Assembly (NCBI RefSeq): GCF_001598055.1
Contig: NZ_CP014845.1
Coordinates: forward strand, 1,984,001 to 2,048,000
DNA: 64,000 nt
Reading direction: 5' to 3'
Source: Cupriavidus nantongensis
GTDB lineage: Bacteria; Pseudomonadota; Gammaproteobacteria; Burkholderiales; Burkholderiaceae
In this document: positions 1-7,724 of the stretch, one piece after another
How the letters are laid out: every line of letters begins with the position of its first letter
Position numbering within the stretch: the first letter of the stretch is position 1
Translations under genes and position numbers: made by a program
The notes under the pieces: model-generated
Told to the model about the DNA's origin: nothing
Seen by the model: only the letters and a program-made list of their open reading frames with translations
Database searches by the model: none

Positions 1-1
1 G

Positions 2-673
2 GTCGCGCAAGGGCTGCACGACAGCATCGCCCAGGGGCTGAACTACCTGAACCTGCAGGTGCAGCTGCTCGACGACGCGGTTGCGCGCGACGACCTGGCC
101 GAGACCCGCGAACTGGTGCCGATGCTGCGCCATGGCTTGGAAGAAAGCTACCAGGACGTGCGCGAGCTGCTCAACAACTTCCGCTCGCGGCTGGGCACCG
201 GCGAATTGCGCCCCGCAGTGGAAGAGACCGTCGAGCGCTTTCGCCGGCAATGCCGCACCGAGGCCGCGCTGGCGATCGACGAACGCGGCGGCGCCTGGCC
301 GCTGTCGCCCGAGCAGCAGCTGCAGGTGCTGTTCATCCTGCAGGAGGCGCTGTCCAACGTGCGCAAGCACGCCATGGCGGCGCACGTCGCGGTGGCGCTC
401 AGCCATGGCCGCGATTTCCGCCTGGTGGTGCAGGACGACGGCGAAGGCTTCGACCCCGACGAACTGGCCACCCGCGCCGACGCCCATATCGGCCTGAGCA
501 TCATGCGCGAGCGCGCCGCGCGGCTGGGGGCGCAGCTGCACGTGCAGGCCAGCCCCGGCAGCGGCGTGCGCATCGAACTGGTGCTGCCCGCCGGCAGCCA
601 CGGCGCCGCCCGGCGCGATCGCAGCGCCAACCCCATCACCAGCCTGACCCTCCCGAGCGAGACCCAGCCATGA
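2..673 (+). CDS. Sensor histidine kinase, NarX/LiaS type (5' end outside window)
   Basis: C-terminal part of a HisKA_3 two-component kinase. The reading frame is open from the first codon of the window. The H-box LHDSIAQ lies at the very start (His codon 17-19). Next comes the dimerisation helix pair, the HATPase N-box (LQEALSNVRKHA), a DDGEGFD G1 box and a GLSIMRERA G2 region. Everything upstream of the H-box, including any sensor or membrane domain, lies outside the window. The stop overlaps the start of the response regulator in an ATGA, so the two are translationally coupled and are surely cognate partners. The signal is unknown. The end of the protein, after the GSGVRIELVLP strand, is a short low-conservation tail. 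Confidence 0.93.
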   Translation, partial: VAQGLHDSIAQGLNYLNLQVQLLDDAVARDDLAETRELVPMLRHGLEESYQDVRELLNNFRSRLGTGELRPAVEETVERFRRQCRTEAALAIDERGGAWPLSPEQQLQVLFILQEALSNVRKHAMAAHVAVALSHGRDFRLVVQDDGEGFDPDELATRADAHIGLSIMRERAARLGAQLHVQASPGSGVRIELVLPAGSHGAARRDRSANPITSLTLPSETQP

Positions 674-1323
674 CCATCCGCATCCTGCTGATCGACGACC
701 ACACCCTGTTCCGCTCGGGCATCCGCGCGCTGCTGCAGCGCCAGGCCGACTTCGAGATCGTCGACGAAGCCGCCGACGGCGTGGAAGGCATCAAGCGCGC
801 CAAGCAGCACCGCCCCGACGTGATCCTGCTCGACCTGAACATGCCGGGCCTGTCCGGGCTCGAGGCGCTGCAGCTGCTGGTCGAAGACCTGCCGCAGACC
901 GCGGTGATCGTGCTGACCGTATCCGAGGAGGCCGAGGAACTGGCCGCCGCGCTGCGCAGCGGCGCGCGCGGCTACCTGATCAAGAACATCGAGACCGAGG
1001 CGCTGATCGCCGGCATCCGCCGCGCCGCCGCCGGCGAGCCGGTGATCTCCGACAGCATGACCGCCAAGCTGGTGGCGCAGTTCCGGGCGCCCGCGCCCGT
1101 GGCTGCGCCGCGCCAGGAAGAAGCGCCGCGGCTGACCGCGCGCGAGCGCGAGATCGTGCAGGGCCTGGCCCGCGGCGAAAGCAACAAGGAGATCGCGCGC
1201 GACCTGGGCGTGGCCGAAAGCACGGTGAAGATCCACGTGCAGAACATCCTGAAGAAGCTGAACCTGGCCAGCCGCGTGCAGGTGGCGGTTTATGCGGTGG
1301 AACACGGGCTGAACACGGCGTGA
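670..1323 (+). CDS. NarL/FixJ-family response regulator
   Basis: Cytoplasmic DNA-binding response regulator of 217 residues. The receiver domain covers residues 1-120, with acidic pocket D9-D10, phosphoacceptor D55 in LLDLNMPG and the conserved Lys in GYLIKN. A linker rich in Ala, Pro and Glu follows. The LuxR-type helix-turn-helix is at residues 152-217 (LTAREREIVQGLARGESNKE, then VAESTVKIHVQNILKKL). The start is the ATG overlapping the kinase stop; longer in-frame extensions would lie inside the kinase gene and have no family support. It is expected to be phosphorylated by the upstream HisKA_3 kinase. Targets cannot be read from the sequence. Confidence 0.95.
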   Translation: MTIRILLIDDHTLFRSGIRALLQRQADFEIVDEAADGVEGIKRAKQHRPDVILLDLNMPGLSGLEALQLLVEDLPQTAVIVLTVSEEAEELAAALRSGARGYLIKNIETEALIAGIRRAAAGEPVISDSMTAKLVAQFRAPAPVAAPRQEEAPRLTAREREIVQGLARGESNKEIARDLGVAESTVKIHVQNILKKLNLASRVQVAVYAVEHGLNTA

Positions 1324-1519
1324 ACACCGCCCCGCGCTGGCCGCGCGGGTCGCCTTGCCCGCACTTGGGCGTCGTCCGATTCCTACACCGATATCAGTCC
1401 CTGCCCGGAGGGATGCCAGCACCCCTTGTCCTACGCTGAACGGTAAGCGGATGGCTCTGCGGAGCCGCCTCGGAACGGAAGCCGCGCGGCTTCCCCGATC
1501 CACGAACAAGGAGCACGCC

Positions 1520-1678
1520 ATGGGCATCGGCACCATCCTTCTGATCATCCTCGTCCTGCTGTTGATCGGCGCCCTGCCGGCCTGGCCGTACAGTTCCGGC
1601 TGGGGCTACTGGCCGAGCGGCGGCCTGGGACTGATCGTCCTGATCGTGGTGCTGCTGGTGGTGCTGGGTCGGATCTAG
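1520..1678 (+). CDS. DUF3309 small membrane protein
   Basis: A 52-residue, very hydrophobic protein of the DUF3309 type (MGIGTILLIILVLLLIGALP at the start). It has two membrane segments, about residues 4-20 and 36-50, separated by an aromatic Trp/Tyr/Gly loop (WPYSSGWGYWPSG). The start is set by AAGGAG 7-8 bases upstream; the frame is open further upstream but without family support. Function is unknown; such proteins are common near general-stress genes in Burkholderiales. It is probably an inner-membrane protein transcribed from its own promoter in the 196-base gap after the response regulator. Confidence 0.85.
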   Translation: MGIGTILLIILVLLLIGALPAWPYSSGWGYWPSGGLGLIVLIVVLLVVLGRI

Positions 1679-1838
1679 CGTCCGGCAGGCAGCGAACCGC
1701 GGCACGGAGCGCGCAAGACGATTTGCGTGCCGGCCGCGCTTGTCGCGGCCGCGCCTGGCACCTATAACGAAGCGCGGGCTCGCGCGTCAGCGTGCGCCCG
1801 GTCCTATCAACCTTTTCACCTTTCGCAAGGAGACTCAG

Positions 1839-2027
1839 ATGCCAGCAAAATCCAAGGCGCAACAGCAGGCCGCCGGAGCGGCGCTCTCCGCAAAGCGCGG
1901 CGAAAAGAAGGCAGGTTCGCTGAAGGGACCTTCCCGCTCGATGGCCAAGTCGATGAGCGAGAAGGAACTCGAGAAAATGGCTTCGACCAAGACCAAGGGC
2001 ATGCCGAAGCACAAGTCGGAACGTTGA
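1839..2027 (+). CDS. DUF3008 small basic protein
   Basis: A 62-residue, Lys/Ser/Ala-rich soluble protein that matches the DUF3008 pattern: MPAKSKAQQQAAGAALSAKR at the N-terminus, LKGPSRSM in the middle, then MSEKELEKMASTKTKGMPK. An AAGGAGA ribosome-binding site sits 6 bases before the ATG. Function is unknown. Its size, charge and neighbours suggest a stress-induced nucleoid or cytoplasmic small protein, which is inference. It is followed by a strong hairpin that separates it from the convergent ParB-like gene. Confidence 0.85.
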   Translation: MPAKSKAQQQAAGAALSAKRGEKKAGSLKGPSRSMAKSMSEKELEKMASTKTKGMPKHKSER

Positions 2028-2088
2028 TCGGTACGCGCGGCCTTGCACGTGAGGCCGGGCCGCGCTGGCAGCGCGGCGGCATACCAGC

Positions 2089-2114
2089 ACAGGGCAGGCA
2101 CACGCCTGCCCTGT
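2089..2114. terminator. Hairpin between convergent genes
   Basis: An 11-bp perfect stem (ACAGGGCAGGC / GCCTGCCCTGT) with a 4-base loop lies between the DUF3008 gene and the end of the minus-strand ParB-like gene. There is no clear T-tract, so it is a likely but unproven bidirectional terminator. Confidence 0.5.
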
Positions 2115-2116
2115 TG

Positions 2117-2890
2117 CTATCCGGCCCTGCCGTTCTTGCCCTTGCCGGTCTTCAACGGCTTCGCCGGTTTGCCGATCTTCCCCTCCAGCGGTCCGCCGCA
2201 AAAGCCCGGCAGGCGCCTGGCGCGGGGACTGCGCGCAAGCTTGATCGATTCCGCCAGCGCCAGCCCGAACCCCGCAATACTATGCAGGTCCTGCTCCACC
2301 CGCTTGCGCAGGAACCCGGCCCAGCAGAAGTCGCCGTAGGCGCTGTCCGGCTTGCGGTACGCGCCCGCTTCGCGGGCAAAGGCGGCCAGGCTGCGATACG
2401 GGTCGTCGCGCATGCTGCGCACGGTCGAGGGCAAGGCCTTGGGCCCCTGCCGCTTGCCGTGTTCATCGTAGGGATGGACATGGCCGAGCTGGCGCATGCG
2501 CTTCCAGAATGCGGCCGCATCCAGGTCGCTGAAGTCTTCCAGCACCCGCACCGGCGCGAGCTGGTAGCCGAGATCCAGCCACGCGCGCGCCCAGTGGTGG
2601 TGGTCGACGATATAAAGCTCTCCGCCCGGCCCGGCCACGGTCTTGATGCGATGCCGGCGCATGAAGCGCTGCAGCGCCTCGCGGTCTTCCGGATCGGCGT
2701 GGCGCTGCGTGACCTCCATCTTGTGGTGGACGTGGATGTAGCCCAGCGTCAGCTGGGTCGGACGCAGCCGCGCCAGTTCGGCGACGGCCTTGCCGCGCGG
2801 GCTGCGCGGCGACGCCGCCGGGATCAGGACGGGTTCTGCGCCCGGGACCGGCTCGGTCGGCCCGGCGGGGCGTTCAGTCGTGTTCGACAC
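2117..2890 (-). CDS. ParB-like (ParBc_2-type) protein, copy 1
   Basis: A 257-residue protein of the ParB-like nuclease superfamily (ParBc_2 type, by recognition). An Ala/Pro/Arg-rich N-terminal tail of about 35 residues leads into LRPTQLTLGYIHVHHKMEV. The signature YIVDHHHWARAW follows near residue 105, then HPYDEHGK and MRDDPYRSLAAFAREAGAYR. The C-terminus is basic (Lys/Gly-rich). The start is GTG and overlaps the end of the upstream small gene by 17 bases, so the two form an operon. A paralogue with the same motifs lies at 5931-6605. No partner ParA is nearby, so a role in chromosome partition is unlikely; the biochemical role is unknown. Confidence 0.8.
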   Translation of the reverse strand: MSNTTERPAGPTEPVPGAEPVLIPAASPRSPRGKAVAELARLRPTQLTLGYIHVHHKMEVTQRHADPEDREALQRFMRRHRIKTVAGPGGELYIVDHHHWARAWLDLGYQLAPVRVLEDFSDLDAAAFWKRMRQLGHVHPYDEHGKRQGPKALPSTVRSMRDDPYRSLAAFAREAGAYRKPDSAYGDFCWAGFLRKRVEQDLHSIAGFGLALAESIKLARSPRARRLPGFCGGPLEGKIGKPAKPLKTGKGKNGRAG

Positions 2891-3326
2891 GTTTCTGGTT
2901 GACGAAATGCTCGAGCTCGCTGCCGGGGTCCTCGTTGCCGGTGCTCTCCTCGGCGGTGGCGTCGCTGGCCAGCGGCCGCGGCCAGTACTCGCCCTCGCCT
3001 TCGCGCACCGGCTCGCCGCGCCGGGCCGGATCGAAATCGGTCCACTGCCCGCATTCCCAGGTGCCCTGCGCGCGCTCGAGCTGGCTGGCGCCGGTCTCGC
3101 GCAGCACGTCGATGACTACCGAACCGAGCCCGTTGTTGACGCACGCGGCCAGCATGACGTTGTCGGCCGGCGGCTGCGTGGCGCCGTCGTCCTGCTGGTC
3201 CGTGGCAGGGTCCTTGACTGACACGATGGATACTTCCCACACGGAGAAACCGCGCGCGAACAGCGTGCGTGCGGCATCTTCGGCGTTGGCGAGCGTATCG
3301 AAACGTCCCGCGATGATCGATGACAT
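2874..3326 (-). CDS. Small acidic protein of unknown function (short paralogue of 12244-12834)
   Basis: A 150-residue protein I cannot assign to a named family. It begins MSSIIAGRFDTLANAEDAA, a probable ferredoxin-like fold with the GRFD strand. A central stretch reads PADNVMLAACVNNG, then GASQLERAQGTWECGQWTDFDP, and an acidic Glu-rich tail follows. The first 12 residues and the GxWxDFDP block also occur in the protein at 12244-12834, but this copy lacks that protein's Gly/Ala membrane insert. GGAGG precedes the ATG. It is the first gene of a two-gene operon with the ParB-like gene. Confidence 0.75.
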   Translation of the reverse strand: MSSIIAGRFDTLANAEDAARTLFARGFSVWEVSIVSVKDPATDQQDDGATQPPADNVMLAACVNNGLGSVVIDVLRETGASQLERAQGTWECGQWTDFDPARRGEPVREGEGEYWPRPLASDATAEESTGNEDPGSELEHFVNQKRVEHD

Positions 3327-3501
3327 GATGCCTCCCAGAGATTGGCGATGGCGGTCGGCCGATCACTCCCGTATTGCAAGAGCCACGCCCGCGCAGGATC
3401 TGCATGGCACGGGCGGCGGCGGAACCGCTGCATGCAATATTTGCAAAGGCGGCCCCGGAACTACATGCACTGGCCTGGCGCAAGCGCGCAAGCGCGGGCC
3501 A

Positions 3502-4359
3502 TCAGCCGTTCACGACCTCGCCGCCGTTGATGTGCAGGATCTGCCCGGTGATATAGCTGGCCGCGTCCGAGGCGAGGAACACATAGCCCCCGGCGACTTC
3601 GAACGGCTGTCCCGGGCGGCCCATGGGCGTCTTCTTGCCGAACTCCGCCACTTCCTCCGGGCTGAACGTGGACGGGATCAGCGGCGTCCAGATCGGCCCC
3701 GGCGCCACGCCGTTGACGCGGATGCCGCGCTCCACCACCTGCAGCGCGAGCGAGCGCGTGAACGACACGATCGCGCCCTTGGTCGCGGAATAGTCCAGCA
3801 GATGCTTGCTGCCGCGATAGGCAGTGACCGAGGTGGTGTTCAGGATCGACGCCCCGGCCTTCAGGTGCGGCAGCACCGCGCGCGTCAGGTGGAACATCGC
3901 AAACACATTGGTGCGGAAGGTGGCTTCGACCTGTTCGGCCTCGACCTCCTCGAGCGACTTCTTCGGATGCTGCTCGGCGGCATTGTTGACCAGGATGTCG
4001 AGCTTGCCGTACTGCTGCAGCGTCTGCCGCGCAACGGCCTCGGCGTGGTTGCAGTCGGCGAGGTCGCCGGCGATGGCCAGGCATTTGCGGCCGGCCTGCT
4101 CGACCAGGTTGACGGTCTCGTGCGCGTCGGCATGTTCGTCCAGGTAGGCGATGGCGACATCGGCGCCTTCGCGCGCAAACGCCACCGCAATGGCTCGGCC
4201 GATGCCGCTGTCGCCGCCGGTGACCAGCGCGACGCGTCCGTTGAGCCGGCCGCTGCCGACGTAATCGTCAGCGCCGCTGTCCGGCTGCGGGCGCATCGGG
4301 GCTTCCAGGCCGGGCTGGCGCGACTGGTGCTGGGGCGGGACGCTCTTGGGTGTGGACAT
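3502..4359 (-). CDS. NAD(P)-dependent short-chain dehydrogenase (YghA/YdaD-like)
   Basis: Classical SDR oxidoreductase of 285 residues, of the long general-stress type with an N-terminal Pro/Gln-rich extension of about 40 residues (PPQHQSRQPGLEAPMRPQPD). Cofactor motif TGGDSGIGRAIA, NNAAEQ, active-site Ser in NTTSVTAY and YSATKGA (Tyr-x3-Lys) are all present, and it ends HINGGEVVNG. An AGGAGA site 6 bases upstream supports the ATG at 4357-4359; the frame extends further 5' but without ribosome-binding support. Substrate unknown. It is divergent from the BON protein gene. Confidence 0.92.
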   Translation of the reverse strand: MSTPKSVPPQHQSRQPGLEAPMRPQPDSGADDYVGSGRLNGRVALVTGGDSGIGRAIAVAFAREGADVAIAYLDEHADAHETVNLVEQAGRKCLAIAGDLADCNHAEAVARQTLQQYGKLDILVNNAAEQHPKKSLEEVEAEQVEATFRTNVFAMFHLTRAVLPHLKAGASILNTTSVTAYRGSKHLLDYSATKGAIVSFTRSLALQVVERGIRVNGVAPGPIWTPLIPSTFSPEEVAEFGKKTPMGRPGQPFEVAGGYVFLASDAASYITGQILHINGGEVVNG

Positions 4360-4706
4360 AGCAGTCTCCTGTCGGGGATGGCCGCGCCAGGCGACGCCGG
4401 CGTGGCGGCACGCCGCGGCCATGCAAGATGCAGGGTGGCGCGCAAGTTCCATGCCGCTGCGCGCAAGGCGCGGGCCCGCATGCCGCCGCGCGCGCCGGCA
4501 TCGGCCCCGCGGCGCTGCCCGTAACCCTTACATCGCACGGAAAACCTTACAGCGCGCGCGTATGCGGCACTGCGCCGTTTCGTCTGCGCGCCGGGGCACG
4601 GATTTTGCGGCCCTCTGCATATCCGAAACGTCAACGGCTTCCGGCGCCTGCCGCACTCGCCTGCGGGCAGTGCCAGCGCGCGGGGCCTCACCGCCAGGAG
4701 GCAGAT
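4360..4706. other. Divergent intergenic region (347 bp)
   Basis: Lies between the divergent SDR and BON-protein genes and must hold both promoters. It contains the repeated TTACA element listed separately at 4520-4551. A purine-rich CCAGGAGGCAG ribosome-binding site for the BON gene lies at its right end. No credible small ORF or RNA gene was seen. Confidence 0.4.
4520..4551 (+). promoter_or_regulatory. Candidate shared promoter/operator element (tandem TTACA)
   Basis: Two in-phase copies 19 bases apart: CGTAACCCTTACA and GGAAAACCTTACA. The pattern SG-N6-YYACA recurs upstream of several other stress-region genes (12858, 21159, 24826, 28929). The role as a promoter or operator is inference from recurrence and position. 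Confidence 0.3.
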
Positions 4707-5927
4707 ATGTTCAACTTCCGCAATGACCGCGGCAGCCGCGGCCGGCCCGAAGCGCAACGCCGCGACCGCGGTCCGGAACAAAGGATGCGCGACGAGAGCG
4801 AGGGCCGCGGCTCGGAGGACTGGGGACAGGAATGGGGCGAAGACTGGCGCGGCGAGAGCGGCGAGAGCAGCCAGCGCCGCGGCGAGTATGGCGGCCGCGG
4901 CTATGAAAGCCGCCAGCGCTGGGAAGAAAACCGCCGCGACGAAGATCGCGACGAAGATCGCGACGAACGTCGCCACGAACAACGCAACGAAAGCCGCGGC
5001 CAGGGCCGCAGCATGGGCAGCGAGCGCGAATCCTCGCGCCATGGCGGCCCGTGGTACCAGCAGGACACGCCCGCCGGCCAGCGCCGCGGCAGCTGGGGCG
5101 AAAGCGGCTACGGCGCCGCCGATATTGGCGGCAGCGGCCATCCGTACAGCAGCGGCTACGGCGGCTACCGGCCATCGCAGCAGGACAGCGGCTACCGCAG
5201 CCAGGAACGCGAATCGGGCTACGGCTATCGCGATGAAGACCGCTTCGGTCCGCGCGGGCGCGGCAGCGCATCCAGCGGCCGTTATGAGCGCGATGAGCGC
5301 AGCGAGCGCGGCCAGGGTGGCTGGGGCTCCGAGCGCGGCCGCAGCGAAGGTGGCCGTGCCATGCACTGGCAGGAAGGCAGCGAACGCGACCGCGCCCAGC
5401 GGGGCGGACAACCGAGCTACGGCAGCGGCTACTTCGGCGATGCGGGCCGTGGCGGCCAGTCGTTCAGCGGTGGGCAGCGCGTCTACCCGGACGACCCGGG
5501 CTACCGGCGCCGCACGCCGTTCGCCGGCCAGGCCAGCGCCTCGGGCACGCAGGGCGGGCAGCATGCCGGCCGCCGCGCCACCGGACCCAAGGGCTACCGG
5601 CGCTCCGACGAACGCGTGCGCGAGGATGTGTGCGAACGCCTGGCGATGAACCCGTATATCGACGTCGGCGAGGTCAGCGTCGAGGTAGCGAACGGGGTCG
5701 TGACGCTGGACGGCACCGTCAGCGAGCGCCGCGAGAAATACGTGGTCGAGGAGATCGCCGATGCGGTGTTCGGCGTCACCGAGGTCGACAACCGCCTGCG
5801 CGTGCAGCGCCAGCAAGGCAGCTCGTGGGCGGCAGGCTCCGAGGTGGGCGGCGACACCTCGACCAGCAGCAGCGGCACGGCGTCGGCGGGCAGCACTTCG
5901 CCGGACCGCACGCTCAACAAGAGCTGA
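4707..5927 (+). CDS. BON-domain protein with long Arg/Gly/Glu-rich disordered region
   Basis: A 406-residue protein. Residues 1-290 are low complexity, rich in Arg, Gly, Ser, Glu, Asp and Tyr (patterns such as RDEDRDEDRDERR and GYGGYR), and have no signal peptide. One BON domain occupies about residues 298-368 (RVREDVCERL, NGVVTLDGTVSERREKYVVE, VDNRLRV). A Ser/Thr/Gly tail ends in RTLNKS. BON domains usually bind membranes or membrane proteins (OsmY family); here the missing export signal points to the cytoplasm. CCAGGAGGCAG upstream fixes the ATG. The stop is 3 bases before the next gene's TTG, so an operon with the ParB-like copy 2 is likely. Confidence 0.85.
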   Translation: MFNFRNDRGSRGRPEAQRRDRGPEQRMRDESEGRGSEDWGQEWGEDWRGESGESSQRRGEYGGRGYESRQRWEENRRDEDRDEDRDERRHEQRNESRGQGRSMGSERESSRHGGPWYQQDTPAGQRRGSWGESGYGAADIGGSGHPYSSGYGGYRPSQQDSGYRSQERESGYGYRDEDRFGPRGRGSASSGRYERDERSERGQGGWGSERGRSEGGRAMHWQEGSERDRAQRGGQPSYGSGYFGDAGRGGQSFSGGQRVYPDDPGYRRRTPFAGQASASGTQGGQHAGRRATGPKGYRRSDERVREDVCERLAMNPYIDVGEVSVEVANGVVTLDGTVSERREKYVVEEIADAVFGVTEVDNRLRVQRQQGSSWAAGSEVGGDTSTSSSGTASAGSTSPDRTLNKS

Positions 5928-5930
5928 GCC

Positions 5931-6605
5931 TTGCCTTCCGGCCAGTCCCCCGCGAGCACGGCGCCCGCTCCGCGGCGGGCGCCGCGCAAGCTGGCGCCCG
6001 ACAGCAAGCTGATGGTGCCGCTGGACGCGCTGCGTCCCACCCAGATCACGGTGGGCGGCTACCACGTGGCGCAGAAAGTCCATGTCACGCGGCGGGTGGC
6101 GCCGGAAGCGCGCGCGGCGTTCCTGGACAAGCACCGCGTGCACCTGGTGATCGGGCCCGAGCAGATGCTCTATGTGGTCGACCACCACCACTGGGTGCGC
6201 GCGTGGCATGACCTGGGACTGACCCACGTGCCCGGCATCGTGCGGGCGGACCTGAGCGACATGGACGTGCCCGCGTTCTGGCGCCATATGGTCGCCAATC
6301 ACCTGGTCCACCCCTACGACGAGCATGGGCGCAGACGGCCGCTGACCGAACTGCCCGAGGCCATCCACGACATGCGCGACGACCCGTACCGCAGCCTGGA
6401 GGCCTTCGTGCAACTGGCGGGCGGCTATCGCAAGGTCAAGACCGCTTATCCCGATTTCCGCTGGGCGGATTTTTTCCGGCGCCACGTGCCGGGGCCGTTC
6501 GATACGCCCCATCACTTCGCCTTCGCGGTGGCGAGCGCGTTCAGGCTGGCGCACTCGCGCGAGGCAAAGGACCTGCCCGGCTATATCGGCGCGCTGGGGT
6601 GCTGA
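5931..6605 (+). CDS. ParB-like (ParBc_2-type) protein, copy 2
   Basis: Paralogue of 2117-2890, with LRPTQITVGGYHVAQKVHV, YVVDHHHWVRAW, HPYDEHGRRRP and MRDDPYRSLEAFVQLAGGYR, and a shorter C-terminus. I use the TTG at 5931 because it lies 3 bases after the BON gene stop and gives an N-terminal Pro/Ala/Arg-rich tail like copy 1. An ATG at 6012, just before the conserved block, is the alternative start. The HHHW/DEHG histidines are retained in both copies and are candidates for a metal or catalytic site. Function unknown. Confidence 0.8.
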   Translation: MPSGQSPASTAPAPRRAPRKLAPDSKLMVPLDALRPTQITVGGYHVAQKVHVTRRVAPEARAAFLDKHRVHLVIGPEQMLYVVDHHHWVRAWHDLGLTHVPGIVRADLSDMDVPAFWRHMVANHLVHPYDEHGRRRPLTELPEAIHDMRDDPYRSLEAFVQLAGGYRKVKTAYPDFRWADFFRRHVPGPFDTPHHFAFAVASAFRLAHSREAKDLPGYIGALGC

Positions 6606-6618
6606 GCGCGGCGCGCGA

Positions 6619-7704
6619 TCACTCGTTATTGTCCTTGGCGCCGTTTGCTGGCCGGGCCTGGCTTGCCGCCAGCAACTGCAGCAGCCGCGCCTCGTCCGCG
6701 CGCAGCCGCGTCATGGCGGGCGCGCGGCCGCCCGCCTGCAGCACGCCGGCGAGGTAGGCATCGATGACGTCGGGGTGCACATAGCACTTGCGGCACACCG
6801 CGACGGTGTTGCGCAGCTGGTTCGCGACCTCGCGGACGGCATCGGTTACGGCCTTGCGGCGCGCGGTCTCGCTGCCCGCTTCCGGCAGCTTGCGCAGGAT
6901 CGCCAGCGCATGCACGCTGCCGGCCCAGGTGCGGAAGTCCTTGGCGGTAAAGTCCCCGCCGGTCACTTCCTGCAGGTAGGCGTTGACATCGGCCGAGCCG
7001 ATCTCGCGGATTTCGCCGTCGCCGTCGCGGTACTTGAACAGGCACTGGCCCGGCAGGTCGGCGCAGTTGCGCACGATGCGCGCCAGGCGCGGGTCGTTGA
7101 CCGAGACGTCGTGCGTGATGCCGCTCTTGCCGGTGAACTGGAAGCGCAGCCGGCTGCCGCGCACGGTCACGTGGCGCCGGCGCAGCGTGGTCAGGCCGTA
7201 GGTGCGGTTCTGGCGCGCGTAGCGCGGCGAGCCGACGCGCACCAGCGTGGCGTCGAGCAGCAGCACCACCGCGCCCACCACCTTTTCGCGCGGCATGCCG
7301 TTGCGGCGCAGGTCGCGCGCCACGCGTGCGCGCAGGCGCGGCAGCGCGGCGCCGAACGCCGCCAGCCGCGCGTACTTGTCGGTATCGCGCAGCGTGGCCC
7401 ATTGCGGGTGGTAGACGTACTGCTTGCGCCCGCGCGCATCGCGCCCGGTGGCCTGCAGGTGGCCGCGCGGATCGGGGCAGATCCACACCGACTCGTAGGC
7501 TGGCGGAATCGCCAGCGAAGCGATGCGCGCCAGCGTGGCGGCATCGGTCACGCGCTTGCCGTCGGGGCCGGTATAGCTGAAGCCGCTGCCGTGGCGCCGG
7601 CGCGTGATGCCGGGGCTGCTGTCGTCGACATAGCGCAGCCCCGCGTCGCGCAGCACCGTGTCGAGCGCGGCGGGTGCTTCGGTGGCGGGCAGCGTGCTGT
7701 CCAT
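6619..7704 (-). CDS. DNA topoisomerase IB
   Basis: Eukaryote-like bacterial type IB topoisomerase of 361 residues, the usual length for the family. It relaxes supercoils through a 3'-phosphotyrosine intermediate. The N-terminal domain carries GLRYVDDSSPGITRRRHG, and IPPAYESVWICPDPRGHLQ marks the core. Catalytic residues visible are RVGSPRYAR, TGKSG (Lys), KDFRTWAGSVHAL (Arg-Thr-Trp) and the nucleophile Tyr308 in CRKCYVHP. It is followed 20 bases upstream on the same strand by the hydrolase gene, so it is probably the last gene of a three-gene unit (DUF3182, hydrolase, topoisomerase). Confidence 0.95.
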   Translation of the reverse strand: MDSTLPATEAPAALDTVLRDAGLRYVDDSSPGITRRRHGSGFSYTGPDGKRVTDAATLARIASLAIPPAYESVWICPDPRGHLQATGRDARGRKQYVYHPQWATLRDTDKYARLAAFGAALPRLRARVARDLRRNGMPREKVVGAVVLLLDATLVRVGSPRYARQNRTYGLTTLRRRHVTVRGSRLRFQFTGKSGITHDVSVNDPRLARIVRNCADLPGQCLFKYRDGDGEIREIGSADVNAYLQEVTGGDFTAKDFRTWAGSVHALAILRKLPEAGSETARRKAVTDAVREVANQLRNTVAVCRKCYVHPDVIDAYLAGVLQAGGRAPAMTRLRADEARLLQLLAASQARPANGAKDNNE

Positions 7705-7724
7705 GGGCGCGCGCGGAGTCAGGC

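Noticed and set aside
2117..2890. ParB-like gene as evidence of a replication or partition locus
   Set aside because: No parA, parS-like repeats, repA or iteron cluster near either copy.
3885..6554. Very long minus-strand open frame of 889 codons, with other long antisense frames such as 20021-22819 beyond 21025
   Set aside because: Antisense to well-supported genes in GC-rich DNA; composition is Arg/Ala/Pro-rich with no family motif.
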